Source: Diplodia intermedia (lineage: Eukaryota > Ascomycota > Dothideomycetes > Botryosphaeriales > Botryosphaeriaceae). From it: a stretch of DNA of 38,949 nt. A program made the position numbers and the translations under genes. The DNA lies in assembly GCA_021495925.1 (NCBI GenBank), contig JAKEKT010000164.1, forward strand, positions 1 to 38,949, in the 5' to 3' direction. Positions 1 through 9,110 of this stretch are shown here, in pieces; position 1 is the stretch's first letter, and every line of letters begins with the position of its first letter. The notes below the pieces were generated by a model. The model was not told the origin of the DNA, made no database searches, and saw only the letters and a program-made list of their open reading frames with translations.

Positions 1-308
1 ATTAATGCAGAATCTTTCTATTAATGCAGAGATATAGATTTACTTGCTCCCCCAGGTTAAAGACCCGGGTTGCTAGTTGCTAATAAAAAGAATTATAACC
101 TATCATGTAACAAAAAAATATTTTTTTTATTATATAAACAACAAAAATTAATTTTTTTTTCTTTTGGAGCCAGAACAAAAAATATTTTGAGTTTTATTTT
201 TGTTTTTTGTTCTGGCCGGCCGGCTGGCTCCAAAAAGCCAGAACAAAAAAAACATAATTCGGAGCCTCCTTTGGAGCCGGCCGGAATAAGAATAAGAATA
301 AGAAAAAA
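1..308. other. Non-coding left edge with a GC-rich hairpin block
   Basis: I see no gene here. Positions 166-285 hold a composite inverted repeat: GGAGCCAGAACAAAAAA near 166 pairs with its complement near 201-215, followed by GGCCGGCCGGCTGGCTCC and another GGAGCC/GGCCGG arm near 262-285. This is a GC cluster of the kind found between fungal mitochondrial genes. The open frame that can be read through it looks like an artefact of low-complexity sequence. Confidence 0.5.
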
Positions 309-379
309 CTCTTATTAGCTTAATGGTAAAGCAGGATACTTCTAATATCTAGATCCAAGTTCGAGTCTTGGATAAGAAT
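309..379 (+). tRNA. trnR(ucu): tRNA-Arg (anticodon UCU)
   Basis: A full cloverleaf folds by eye. The acceptor stem is 309-315 with 372-378, six pairs plus a C-A mismatch at the first position. T316 and A317 are the usual T8 and A9. The D stem is GCTT/AAGC (318-321/329-332). The anticodon stem is 334-338/346-350 with loop CTTCTAA, giving anticodon TCT (341-343). The T stem is CCAAG/CTTGG around loop TTCGAGT. The unpaired first position is odd; it may be repaired by editing, or the real 5' end may differ by a base. It reads AGA codons, which are used throughout the protein genes here. Confidence 0.85.
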
Positions 380-440
380 ATTATATTATATATTTTTAAT
401 TTAATATAAAGATTATAAGTTATACCGTATTTATTATTTT

Positions 441-760
441 ATGGATAATAGATTAATTTTTATATTTTATAGTTGTGAGCGAATACAATGTATTCAAATT
501 AATACATTCATTTATAAGTCTATGTATAAAAAACCTTTATATTTAAAGTATAAAACATTATGTGTAGCTTTTCTATTTTTTTTGCCTTCTTTTAAGCCTA
601 GGTCTAGTGTTTCAGATGGTGTCTATGGTATGCAACTCAGCGATGAGTCAAGTAAGACCTCCAGCGTTTTAATAAGAAAATCTTCTATTTTTCTCTGAAC
701 AGAATGGTGCTTTTTAGGTGGATTTTTTTTTTAATCCTTCCCTTTTTAGGGGGCCCTTTA
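441..760 (+). pseudogene. Decayed 5' end of an accessory ORF, copy 1 of a dispersed repeat
   Basis: The frame starting ATG at 441 reads a Cys/Lys/Tyr-rich start followed by a hydrophobic run. With TGA as Trp it continues past 698 (SSIFLWTEW). The segment from about 467 matches 19426-19660: both carry TAGTTGTGAGCG, ACAATGTATTCA and, further on, protein matches of the form GV..LSDE.SK..KSS.FL.TE. In the second copy this stretch leads into a GIY-YIG endonuclease gene; here it runs into poly-T and stops near 740. I read it as the truncated front end of a related mobile ORF. Confidence 0.5.
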
Positions 761-839
761 AACCAGCTACTTTTGTTAGTCAACCCTTACAAAGTGGTTT
801 TAAGAGCTACTGGTTTGTTCTTTATTTTTCTGCTGTTAC

Positions 840-2107
840 CATAAAAATACAATGCGACTTTAGAGTCTATTACAGCTCTAGCTGAATATAACTTCTCTTC
901 ATTATTACCCAATTGGGGTTCTTATTCCAGTATTGATGTTCCTACTATGAATAATCCTGATTTTAAAATTATTAAGAGATTAATAGAGTCAGGGTTAAAT
1001 TCCGCAGGATTTAGTCTACATCACGGACCTAGTACCCCGATTCATTTGAAAATGATAATTTTCAAATGTAAATTTCATATATGAAATTAGGGGTCCTCCC
1101 CCAGCCCCCAGCCCCCAGCCCCCTGCCCCCAGCCCCCAGCCCCCAGCCCCCAGCCCCCTAAAGAGGCGTGATTATTTAAAAATATTATTTTTAAATAATT
1201 TCCGGAGGTGTAGTGTACCACCCGTCAGGGTAGTTTAAGTATTATAACTCTTTATTTCAAGATAGTTCTAGCTTACAAGTGCTTAATTTTACCTCCTTTG
1301 GTTTATTTCATATGTTTTGCAATCTCTCAAAGCATATATTGATAAATTGGAAAAATTTATAGATAGTCTTTATGATTTCTTTATTAAATATTTTAAAGAG
1401 TTGGTATATAAAGTTAATTTAAGAAAAAAAAGTAAAAAATATAAACTCTTTATTAAAGAAAGAGTTAAACTACTTTTTAAAGGTAATTTGCCTAATCCTA
1501 ATTTTTTTGCTTAAACGAACACAAAAAAATTTCTTGGATTTTGTACCTAGTTACTTAAGAAATATAACTGTATTTATGGCTAATAGTACTTCTTGGGCTG
1601 ATTAGTTAATTCTATAGTAGAAGAGCTAAAGACTAGAATACCTGAAAATATCAGAGATTGAACTAGTTTTTTACAAGATGTTTAAAGTTTTGTTAATATG
1701 GGGGGGGTACCTATACTATAGGGATTGTTTATACAACTTTCGATAGGGGTAGCAACTCTGATTTACAGAGAACAGCTAGTCGTTTACATAATGAATTAGC
1801 TAGACTTAGAAATAATACCAATAGATTAGCATGGTTGTTGGGTTACTTAGGTGATTTAGAAAGAAGAATTTCTAATTTAACCAGAGGTTTATTTGTTGGA
1901 CGTTATAATAATTTCAGATTAGAAGATATTTATTCTTTATCTGATACTCGTTTTTATGAACTTAGCAGATTAAATTTCTATCATGGGTATAATAGAGAAA
2001 TTCGTTTAATTCGAATTAATGATGGAAGTTTCGTGGTTACTGCCCGTACTACTCATGGTCCTCCTGTATTTTACATATATAATTTGGATGATCTATTTAA
2101 TTTATGA
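840..2107 (+). pseudogene. Fragmented ORF of unknown function, broken by palindromes and a C-rich repeat
   Basis: Pieces of apparently one long protein can be read in changing frames. One runs about 858-1060 (contains ITALAEYNFSSLLPNW), then a palindrome/C-rich block interrupts at 1046-1200. Others lie at about 1230-1310, 1317-1514 and 1620-1680 (contains VEELKTRIPENIRDW with TGA as Trp). A final open stretch runs about 1730-2107 and ends in TGA-Trp-free sequence before TAG/TAA (contains RLHNELARLRNNTNRL and SRLNFYHGYNREIRLIR). I do not recognise the family. It may derive from a mitochondrial plasmid or another element, but that is inference. Confidence 0.4.
1046..1200. repeat. Palindromes flanking a CCCCCAG tandem array
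   Basis: Around 1046-1071 CATTTGAAAAT pairs with ATTTTCAAATG. About 1071-1088 is the palindrome AATTTCATATATGAAATT. From 1091 to 1159 a 7-base unit, CCCCCAG (one variant CCCCCTG), repeats about nine times. About 1168-1199 is an AT-rich inverted repeat (ATTATTTAAAAATA and its complement). The block interrupts the degraded ORF and looks like an accretion of GC-cluster insertions. Confidence 0.75.
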
Positions 2108-2736
2108 GAATATATTAGATAGATATATCTAGGTTTTTCCTTATTCCTATTTACTTTTCATATTTTCCCTGCCAACTCCATCCTTATTTATATAAAAAAT
2201 GATGGAGCCGGTTGCTCCGCTAGTCCCCTTCAGTGGGTGGACTCCCTTTATTTTTTGGTCTTGACTTTGTGGTTAATATTTATATATATTATTTTATTAT
2301 TAAATTTAGAGAATGCCAAGAGGCAAACATATAAAAAAATCTAAAGGTGTTAGGTATAACTGCATTTATTGCAATCATATAAAATATATATTGCCATTTA
2401 TTTTTATTGCAATCATATAAAATATATATTGCTAGGAGAAGGGTAAATTATTATCTAAAGCCTAGTATTAGTAATAAATATACATATATAATAAATAAAG
2501 GGTCCAGCCACAAAATAAAGGGGACCCCGACCCCGACCCCCTTAAATAAATTTTTTTAGTTTAAGCAGAGCTTAAACAACATGATGCTTAAGGAAAAAAA
2601 TTAGATAGATAAAAGAGGATACTTACTTCTCTCTATTAGGGTTTGTATAATACTTTTTATTTATTTAATCAAAGTTATATCTCTAATCTTAAACTTTATA
2701 GTCACATGGTATACCCTATGATTTAAATCTAAAAAT
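2108..2736. other. Spacer with a 30-bp direct repeat and the first copy of the nad4L leader
   Basis: No gene is seen. A 30-bp unit beginning TTTATTGCAATC occurs at 2365-2394 and again at 2403-2432. A GC-rich stretch with GACCCC units lies at 2510-2545. At 2708-2725 is GGTATACCCTATGATTTA, repeated at 3895-3912 just upstream of nad4L; in both places an ATG follows about 12 bases later. Confidence 0.6.
2708..2725 (+). repeat. Leader direct repeat, copy 1
   Basis: GGTATACCCTATGATTTA occurs here and at 3895-3912. The two copies flank the ORF at 2737-3879 and each precedes an ATG by about 12 bases. This fits insertion of the ORF in front of nad4L with duplication of the target or reuse of the nad4L mRNA leader. 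Confidence 0.7.
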
Positions 2737-3879
2737 ATGAAGTTATTTCCAATTTTTAAGATCATTATAGTAAAAATATACTATTGAAAACAAAATTTTA
2801 AAATTGTATTGTGTTGTATAATATGTTCTATAATTTTCATTATCTTACTTATTTATTTAGGTTTTGTTATGTCATTTATAGATTTATCTCTAGTTTTAGA
2901 TCTACTTCAAGATTTAATATATAATTTACTCTTTACATTATATCTTCTATTTGCTAACGGTAAAGAAACTATAGAAGGTTCAGGTGGTGACAACCCTGAT
3001 ACAGGGAATATCTCTGAGGGTGCATCTGCTGGTCCTGGTGCTGGCCCTAGCCGTAGTGGGGGTAGAAGCTTTGGAGAAGTTTTAGGTTCTAACCCAGAGG
3101 GTGAAACTTCTAATCCCCCTTTTGAAGTAAAGGATGAAAATTCTAGTGGAGAAGGTTCTTCTAACTTAGATAAAGGTAAACGTAAGGCTACCGAACAAGA
3201 GGTATTAGAACAAAAAGAACATGAATTAGGTCCAGAAGTAAAAAGAGAGTTAGCAGACGAACAAGTGTTAGCAGACGAAGAAATGGCACGGGTATTACAA
3301 GAAGAATTTGATCAAGAATATAGAATATATTTAAATCAACAAAACGAATTTAAAGAAGAATCAACAGAGGAAGTTTATAGTAATTATGAAGAAAGTACTA
3401 GTGAATATTCTTCTATTAAAGATAGTGACGAGGGTGATAGATTAAAAAAAAAACTGGAAATAAAAAACATAATTGAGCCAACTCTACCAAGATTATCTCA
3501 AGACTTAGATTCAGAAGAGGTACTTCTTAAACAGGAAGAAAACCGGGATTTGTCGCCAGAAGAAAAACTGGAAAAAGAATCGCCTAAATCACCTAATTTG
3601 ACAGATATACCTGAAAAACTGGAAAAAGAATCGCCTAAATCACCTAATTTGACAGATATACCTGAAAAACTGGAAAAAGAATCGCCTAAATCGCCTAATT
3701 TGATGGATATACCAGAAGTACCTCGTGATTCTTCTTATTCTACTCTTTCTACTAATATTCATACGGATGACGAAGAACCAGTGAAAGAAAAAAAAAGAGC
3801 AAGAGATGATTTGGTAGAGGAATGTGATAGAACACGTGATGATTGGGATAAGACTAATGCTAGAAAAAAAAGAAAATAA
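2737..3879 (+). CDS. Accessory acidic membrane-anchored ORF with three 17-residue repeats
   Basis: Unrecognised 380-residue protein. The ATG at 2737, 12 bases after the leader repeat, is chosen because the frame is open from there with one TGA read as Trp. Residues 24-75 are strongly hydrophobic (one or two membrane helices). A Gly/Ser/Pro-rich linker (about 80-125) follows, then a long, very charged Glu/Lys region likely to be disordered or coiled. It includes ADEEMARVLQEEFDQEY, which loosely resembles a ubiquitin-interacting helix, probably by chance. A 51-bp unit is repeated three times at 3562-3714 (protein unit EKLEKESPKSPNL plus four residues). The C-terminus is basic. The layout of membrane segment, Gly/Pro linker and charged tail resembles the nad5 tail and the ORF in nad5 intron 3. 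Confidence 0.65.
3562..3714 (+). repeat. Three tandem 51-bp units inside the accessory ORF
   Basis: Units start at 3562, 3613 and 3664, each with GAAAAACTGG then AAAAAGAATCGCC. They are nearly identical; the third has a few substitutions. The period is a multiple of three, so the reading frame is kept. The near identity points to recent expansion or ongoing homogenisation. Confidence 0.9.
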
Positions 3880-3894
3880 ACATAGGGGTTTTCT

Positions 3895-3912
3895 TGGTAT
3901 ACCCTATGATTT
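3895..3912 (+). promoter_or_regulatory. Leader direct repeat, copy 2, upstream of nad4L
   Basis: GGTATACCCTATGATTTA ends 12 bases before the nad4L ATG and matches 2708-2725. Keeping both the sequence and its distance to the start codon suggests a 5' leader element, for example a site for a translational activator, but no function can be proved from sequence. Confidence 0.45.
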
Positions 3913-3924
3913 ATACAACATAAT

Positions 3925-4163
3925 ATGAATTTGTCACTAATCTTGTTTTTAATAGGAATTTTCGGTTTCGTATTAAATAGAAAAAACATCATATTGATGC
4001 TTATTTCTATAGAAATAATGTTATTGGCTATTACTTTTTTAATACTGGTGAGTTCACTTAGCTTTGATGATATATTAGGACAAACGTATGCTATTTATGT
4101 AATAGCTATAGCTGGAGCAGAATCAGCAATAGGTTTAGGAATTCTAGTCGCATTTTACAGATT
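3925..4163 (+). CDS. nad4L: nad4L exon 1, NADH dehydrogenase subunit 4L
   Basis: This encodes a small hydrophobic subunit of the membrane arm of respiratory complex I. The frame from ATG 3925 reads three membrane helices with the conserved run SIEIMLLA, then AGAESAIGL and LVAFYRL. Exon 1 is placed to end at T4163, so that joining it to 5753-5783 gives Leu-Arg-Gly-Ser and an 89-residue protein, the usual fungal size. The frame stays open into the intron, so the intron endonuclease is translated as an extension of exon 1. The exact join could be off by a base or two. Confidence 0.92.
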
Positions 4164-5373
4164 ATACTCTTCTCTTATTCCAGGCTGTCTATCCCTTAGC
4201 CTTAAACCTTATTCAAAAAACAAATATAACTCTTCTTCACATTATCCTTCTTTTATTAATTTTTCTAATAAAAGAAGAGTTAGAAGTTATTCTACGAAAG
4301 CCTTTAATGATGAAAAGGTAAAGACATCTGTCTTAGGTCTTAATGGTTCTACTTTAGTTCCTTGATTTATCACTGGACTATTCGATGCTGAAAGTTCCTT
4401 TGTAGTTACAATTTTAAAAAATTCTAAGTATAAAACAGGATGGAACGTTCAAGCTAGAGTTCAAATAAAAATGCATGAAAAAGATAGACCTTTAATTCTG
4501 GCAATTCAAAATTATTTCGGCGGTATAGGTTATGTATGTAAACCCAATAAGGCTTTAACAGTAGAATTTAGAGTTAGTTCTTTAAAAGATCTAGTTAACG
4601 TAATTCTTCCCCATTTCGATAAATATATTTTAATCTCAAAAAAACGTATAGACTATCTATTATTTAAACAAATAGTTTTACTTATGTTGAATGAAGGTCA
4701 TCATACCTTAAAAGGTATTCAAAAGATAGTTAATATCAGAGCTTCTCTTAACACAGGTTTATCTGATAAATTAAAAGAGGCATTCCCTAGTCCCCCCTCC
4801 GGGGGTCCTCCCCCGGTGGTCTTGGGACAACCCCCCCGGGGTAACTGGAAAGCAGTTTCTACAAAAGATCTGGAAAGTAGTACTAAAAATAATAGTAACA
4901 TACATTCGGATTGATTGGCAGGATTTGCTACAGGGGAATCCAATTTCTTTATCGCTGTTCAAAAAGCTAAAACTAATAGCGGTATATCAACTTCATTGCG
5001 TTTTTCAATAGCTCAACATTCAAGAGATCTCTTATTATTAGAGAGCTTTATTAATTTCTTTAGAGGTGGTTTTGTAGTGAATTATACAAAACGCCCAGTC
5101 TGTGAGTTTGTTGTTGCAAAAATTGATCTCATATTAAAATATATTATACCTTTTTTCGACAAACATCCTATATTAGGTTCAAAGCATTTAAATTACTTAG
5201 ATTTTAAGAGTGCGGCTTATATTATTAAAAATAAGGAACATTTGAATGCGAATGGGGTAGGTTTAGAACAGATTTTACAATTAAAGAAAAGAATTTCGTC
5301 ATTATATTCGAATAAGGCTATAAATAATCACAGTGTTGAAGAAGGCACAGAGAAGTTTGATCAAAAAAGGTAG
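4164..5373 (+). CDS. LAGLIDADG homing endonuclease, in frame with nad4L exon 1
   Basis: Double-motif LAGLIDADG protein of about 400 intron-coded residues; the family cuts intronless alleles and often aids splicing. Motif 1 is ITGLFDAESSF (from about 4369) and motif 2 is LAGFATGESNF (from 4915). In motif 2 the first acidic position is Thr, but the Glu that corresponds to the catalytic residue remains. Domain signatures such as LFKQIVLLM..GHHTLKG and the AQHSRDLLLLE block are present. TGA codons are read as Trp. A GC-rich insertion at about 4790-4845 adds a Pro/Gly segment in the linker between the two halves without breaking the frame. Maturation probably needs proteolysis of the exon-encoded N-terminus. 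Confidence 0.88.
4788..4848. repeat. In-frame GC cluster inside the nad4L-intron endonuclease gene
   Basis: The stretch is almost pure G+C in AT-rich surroundings, with CCCCCTCCGGGGG and CCCCCCCGGGG hairpin-like pieces. It codes for a Pro/Gly run (PSPPSGGPPP) in the linker of the endonuclease. Because it lies between domains and keeps the frame, it is probably tolerated. Confidence 0.7.
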
Positions 5374-5752
5374 AGTGAACCTCTGCCTAGTCATATTTTT
5401 TCAATATGGCTAAACCTTCAAATTGACGGGAAAGCTCTAAAGCAATTTAAACCAAACAAATGTGGTAACACATCTTGTGGCACAGGTAATGACTCGTGGT
5501 AAGGTAACATCGAAATTGATGACGAAAGGAAATGAGTAATCCGCAGCCAAACACCCTATTAAACAGGGGTGCGCAGTTCATCGACTATAAGGAGGTTGGT
5601 ACATAATTATAAAGTAATTTTAAAAATTATTTGCTTAAGATATAGTCAGGCATAATTTAAAAGTTATGGGAATACCCTAGCCTGCCTAAGGGTATTAATA
5701 TCTTTATCTTATTAAAAAGATAATTTAATTCCTATGGTGAAAGGGGAAAGCG

Positions 5753-5783
5753 AAGAGGAAGTGTTGCAATAGAATTTAAATAA
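5753..5783 (+). CDS. nad4L: nad4L exon 2
   Basis: The exon reads the last residues of NAD4L, RGSVAIEFK, then TAA at 5781-5783. The last A of the stop is the first base of the nad5 ATG, the one-base overlap typical of nad4L-nad5 in filamentous ascomycetes, so the two are made from one transcript. Confidence 0.9.
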
Positions 5784-6106
5784 TGTATTTAGCTATAGTC
5801 GTCTTACCCTTATTAGGGTCAATAGTATCCGGGTTTTTTGGTAGAAAAGTAGGGATTAACGGATCCCAATTAATAACATGTAGTTGTGTTATAACAACTA
5901 CAATCCTGGCTATAATAGCCTTTTTCGAAGTAGGTTTAAATAACATACCTGTGTCAATACAACTATTTAGATGAATTGATTCAGAATCACTTAATGTATC
6001 ATGAGGTTTTCATTTTGACTCCTTAACAGTGTCGATGCTTTTACCAGTATTAATAGTATCTTCATTAGTACATATATATTCAATTTCTTATATGAGCCAT
6101 GACCCT
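5783..6106 (+). CDS. nad5: nad5 exon 1, NADH dehydrogenase subunit 5
   Basis: nad5 encodes the large antiporter-like proton-pumping subunit of complex I. The gene has seven exons here (5783-6106, 7456-7557, 9804-10087, 13254-13301, 15655-15827, 18876-18944, 22670-24510). Joined, they make 947 codons with no frame break; conserved NAD5 sequence accounts for about 644. Exon 1 (108 codons) starts at the ATG overlapping the nad4L stop and reads the N-terminal helices through IYSISYMSHDP, where the conserved sequence continues at HNQRF in exon 2. TGA is Trp at RWIDSES and SWGFHF. Confidence 0.95.
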
Positions 6107-7455
6107 CGAGGTCGCGTTAGGGGAAAACGCGACTATGGGGGTAAATTGTCAAACTCCGGGGAACTCCTAAAGCTTAAGGTACCAAGCTGTAGTCGAAAGG
6201 CTATAAGTGGCTGAAGTAATAACTCAGGTACGGTAACAAGCCTTAAGATGAGTGAAAACAAAATGGACAATCGCGGATCTAAGTCAACCAGATTAAACCA
6301 TCTGGTTGTAAAAGAGCAAAGAGTAGACGGCAGTTGATCTATTAAGCCATATTTAATGGATTTAAGGTGTACTCTAAGGTGCTTCGAAAGGAGCAGAGGT
6401 ATTAAACTCGGTTTCAACATGCAACAAGGTTTAAACTCCAATGTCAAAGTCCCATCTAAGCAATTCGGTTTAAAAAAATATTCTACTTATAATTCTACTA
6501 TTGTAAACCCTGGAGTCTGATCTGGTTTAATAGATGGTGAGGGTTCCTTTGGTATAATCGTGGATAAATATAAAACACGCAAATTAGGTTGACGTGTTCA
6601 ATTGAGATTTCAAATAGGTTTACATGTTAAAGATCTAAACTTATTATATCTATTGCAAAAATACTTGGGTGGTATTGGTACTATTCATTTAGCCCGAAAC
6701 CGTGAGATAGTTAATTATTCAATAAATTCTATTGAAGATTTAAATAAACTTATTCTTCATTTAGAAAAATATCCGTTATTAACTCAAAAAGCCGCGGATT
6801 TTTTATTATTTAAAAAAGCGGTAAAACTTGTTAAGGATAAAGCACATCTTACTGTTGAAGGTTTAAATCAAATAATAAATATAAAAGCATCCATGAATTT
6901 AGGTTTATCTGACATGTTAAAATCAGAGTTTGCAGGGTATAATCCAGTTGAAAGACCTGTAATCTCTGATAATGTAACTTTAGACCCTCATTGAATTTCA
7001 GGGTTTGTTAGCGCTGAGGGTAGCTTTGATGTTCGTATACCTTCAACCAATAGTAAATTAGGTTATCGAGTACAATTGAGATTTAGAATAACTCAACATA
7101 GTAGAGATTTTAAATTAATGGAGAAAATAGTTGAATATTTTGGGGCAGGAAAAATATACAAATACGGTGGTAAAGCTGCGGTTAGTTTAACAATAGTTGA
7201 CTTTGCTGATATTACCAATGTAATAGTACCATTTTTCCAGAAACACCCTATAATTGGTGTAAAACTCTATGATTATCTAGATTGGTGTAAAATTCATAGC
7301 TTAATGGTTAATCGTTCTCATCTTACGGTTGAGGGTATAAGTTCCATTAGAGATATTAAATCTTGTATGAATACAGGTAGAACTTTTTAAGATAAATAAC
7401 CATTGTTAGTATAAAACATCTAATAAACCAATTGCAGGATAAATTTGGCTTAGTG
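6107..7455 (+). mobile_element. nad5 intron 1, group I (core family A)
   Basis: The catalytic core comes first (6107-6410), with AACTCCGGGG, CAGGTACGGTAAC, AATCGCGGATCTAAGTCA, AAAGAGCAAAGAGTAGACGG and AAGGTGTACTC. The same blocks recur in nad5 intron 3 and atp6 introns 1 and 2, so I call them family A. The endonuclease ORF follows the core. The intron falls between the Pro codon of MSHDP and the His codon of HNQ. Confidence 0.85.
6419..7390 (+). CDS. LAGLIDADG homing endonuclease in nad5 intron 1
   Basis: Free-standing intron ORF of 323 residues. ATG 6419 is the first in-frame start after the core. Motif 1 is WSGLIDGEGSF (about 6518-6550, Trp by TGA) and motif 2 is ISGFVSAEGSF (about 6992-7024). 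Both catalytic Glu positions are kept; motif 2 has Ser where the first acidic residue usually is. Each half has the expected later signatures (LFKKAVKLV..KAHLTVEG; FRITQHSRD then HLTVEGISSI). It looks intact and would recognise the nad5 exon 1/2 junction. Confidence 0.9.
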
Positions 7456-7557
7456 CATAATCAGAGATTCTTTAGTTATCTGAGTCTTTTCACATTCATG
7501 ATGGTTATATTAGTAACAGCAAATAATTACTTATTAATGTTTGTAGGGTGAGAGGGT
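7456..7557 (+). CDS. nad5: nad5 exon 2
   Basis: 34 codons reading HNQRFFSYLSLFTF through LLMFVGWEG. The 5' splice site at T7557 is supported by P1 pairing: exon AGGGT pairs with intron GCCCT at 7571-7575, with the U-G pair at the junction. The frame continues open into the intron endonuclease. Confidence 0.95.
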
Positions 7558-8502
7558 AGCCTTCTAAAATGCCCTAAATGGCTAAGTCCTTCTGACTATA
7601 GTGTTTTAAATTTTATGTTTATTATGCATACTTGTAATCAAAAAAGATTTTTCTTTTCAAGAAAATTAAAATCAATAAATAGAGTAGGTCCACATAATCT
7701 AGATGTAATATCTTTAATAGTAGGTTCTCTATTAAGCAATTCTTACTTGGAAAAAAGAGAAAATGGATTAGGTGTTAGAATAATATTTATAAAATATAGT
7801 AATAATGTAGAATATTTAATGTGATTTCATTCTTTTTTTGCTGAAAAAGGATATTGTAGCAATAAAAAACCTAAATTATCTAAATTAATAGGTATAGGTA
7901 ATAAAGTGTTGTTTTTCTATAGTTTTAAAAGTTATAGTTTTTCTAGTTTTATTTGATTATTTGATATGTTTTATATAGATAATGTAAAAATAATACCAGG
8001 AGATTTAAATAAATATTTTACACCATTAGCATTATCTACTTTATTCTTATCTTCTGTTGAGTTAGGCAAAAATACTGAATTAGGTAAAAAAGCTAAATTA
8101 GATACATCTTTAGTTTATTTAAAAGATTTTAAGTATTTGTCGCTTATTTTAAAAAATAAATATAATATAGAGACAATTATTAAGTTTAACAATAGTAGTG
8201 GTCTCTATGGGGGATCCTTATTTATTAAGAATTCTTCTACTTTTTCTAAAATAGTCAAACCAAATATATTACATTCACAATATTACTTATTAAATATGCC
8301 AATCTTAAAATTAAATCTATTTGGTACTAATCGTCTTTATAATAGATTTAATAATACGGTTTATTTTTCAACCTCGGCTTATTATAGAGTTAATTCAGAA
8401 GGAAAAAATAACCTTGTTGTACCTGCAATAGTTTATCTTAATGCTGATATTAATAAAGAAGAAATAATTAAAGAAAATAAAAAAAAAATCTGGAGTTTAT
8501 AG
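7558..8502 (+). CDS. LAGLIDADG_2-type endonuclease, in frame with exon 2, active-site acids lost
   Basis: The ORF runs on from nad5 exon 2 (first internal ATG 7615). It has LDVISLIVGSLLSNSYLEKR, WFHSFFAEKGYCS, KVLFFYSFKSYSFSSF and FTPLALSTLF, followed by YLKDFKYLSLILKNKYNIE and FSKIVKP..LHSQYYLL, the order of the LAGLIDADG_2 family. In that family the motifs usually read like GLLLGDGYLEKR and WFMDDGS. Here the acids are replaced: LLSNSY in motif 1 and LFLSSVE in motif 2. Cleavage is therefore unlikely; a splicing role could remain. The C-terminus runs to a 10-A tract (8479-8488), beyond which the frame ends at 8502 while a GIY-YIG domain continues in the +1 frame. Confidence 0.75.
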
Positions 8503-9109
8503 ATGAACTAACTTAACCTCAGGGCTTGAATATATAGGAAGTAGTGTTAATTTAGCCATTAGATTTAAATATTATTACAATTATTCTTCTCTAACCAAAA
8601 AAAATATGGTAATTAATAAAGCTATTTTAAAGCATGGGTATTCTAATTTTAAATTGGAGATACTTGAATACTGTAATCCTGAAAAATGTATTGAAAGAGA
8701 GCAGTACTATATAGATCTTCTAAAACCTGAGTACAATATATTAAAGACTGCGGGTTCAACTTTGGGTTATAAACATACAGAAGAGACTTTGGCTAAATTT
8801 AAGGATAGAAAACATACACCAGAACGTTTAGCTAAGATTAGAGCTCATTTAGCTCAATTAAATCGTAGTGAAGAACAACGGTTAGCGGCTAGAGAACGTA
8901 TGTTAACCTTAAATGAAAAAAAAGGTATAAAGGTGGAAGTTACTGATGAAAGGACAAATATAACAACAACCTATGACTCTATACGTAATGCCGCTGACGC
9001 ATTAAGCACTGATTTAAAATCACTGTATTATAACGAAAAAGTCCAGAAAGAGAGAGGTAAACCTGTACTGTTTAAGAAATACTTTTTAGTAAAAATACTT
9101 CGAGATTAA
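8489..9109 (+). CDS. GIY-YIG endonuclease domain, +1 frame after an A10 tract
   Basis: In the +1 frame the sequence reads SGVYRWTNLTSG then EYIGSSVNLAIRF, the paired GIY and YIG motifs. HGYSNFKLEILEYC, EREQYYIDLLKPEYNILK (catalytic Glu region) and a NUMOD-like DNA-binding repeat (IKVEVTDERTN...) follow, ending TAA at 9107-9109. The preceding frame contains PAIVYLNADINKEEIIKEN, which is how related GIY-YIG proteins lead into the domain, so the two were probably one protein. Either the A10 tract has gained a base, or slippage on it joins the frames. The domain has no start codon of its own before the motif; the first ATG is 8609, past GIY and YIG. Confidence 0.75.
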
Positions 9110-9110
9110 T

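Larger units (their letters stand above)
4164..5752 (+). mobile_element. Group I intron in nad4L
   Basis: The intron separates AGA-TT of exon 1 from A-AGA-GGA of exon 2 and ends in G5752. Its catalytic core is at about 5385-5690: AATTGACGGGAAAGC (P4/P5 region), CATCGACTATAAGG (5' strand of P7) and AAGATATAGTC (3' strand of P7). The endonuclease frame lies entirely 5' of the core, in frame with exon 1. Confidence 0.85.

Noticed and set aside
3759..3992. Minus-strand open frame of 77 codons
   Set aside because: It is antisense to the accessory ORF and nad4L and has no conserved features; like the other minus-strand frames it is a shadow of + strand coding or of low-complexity DNA.
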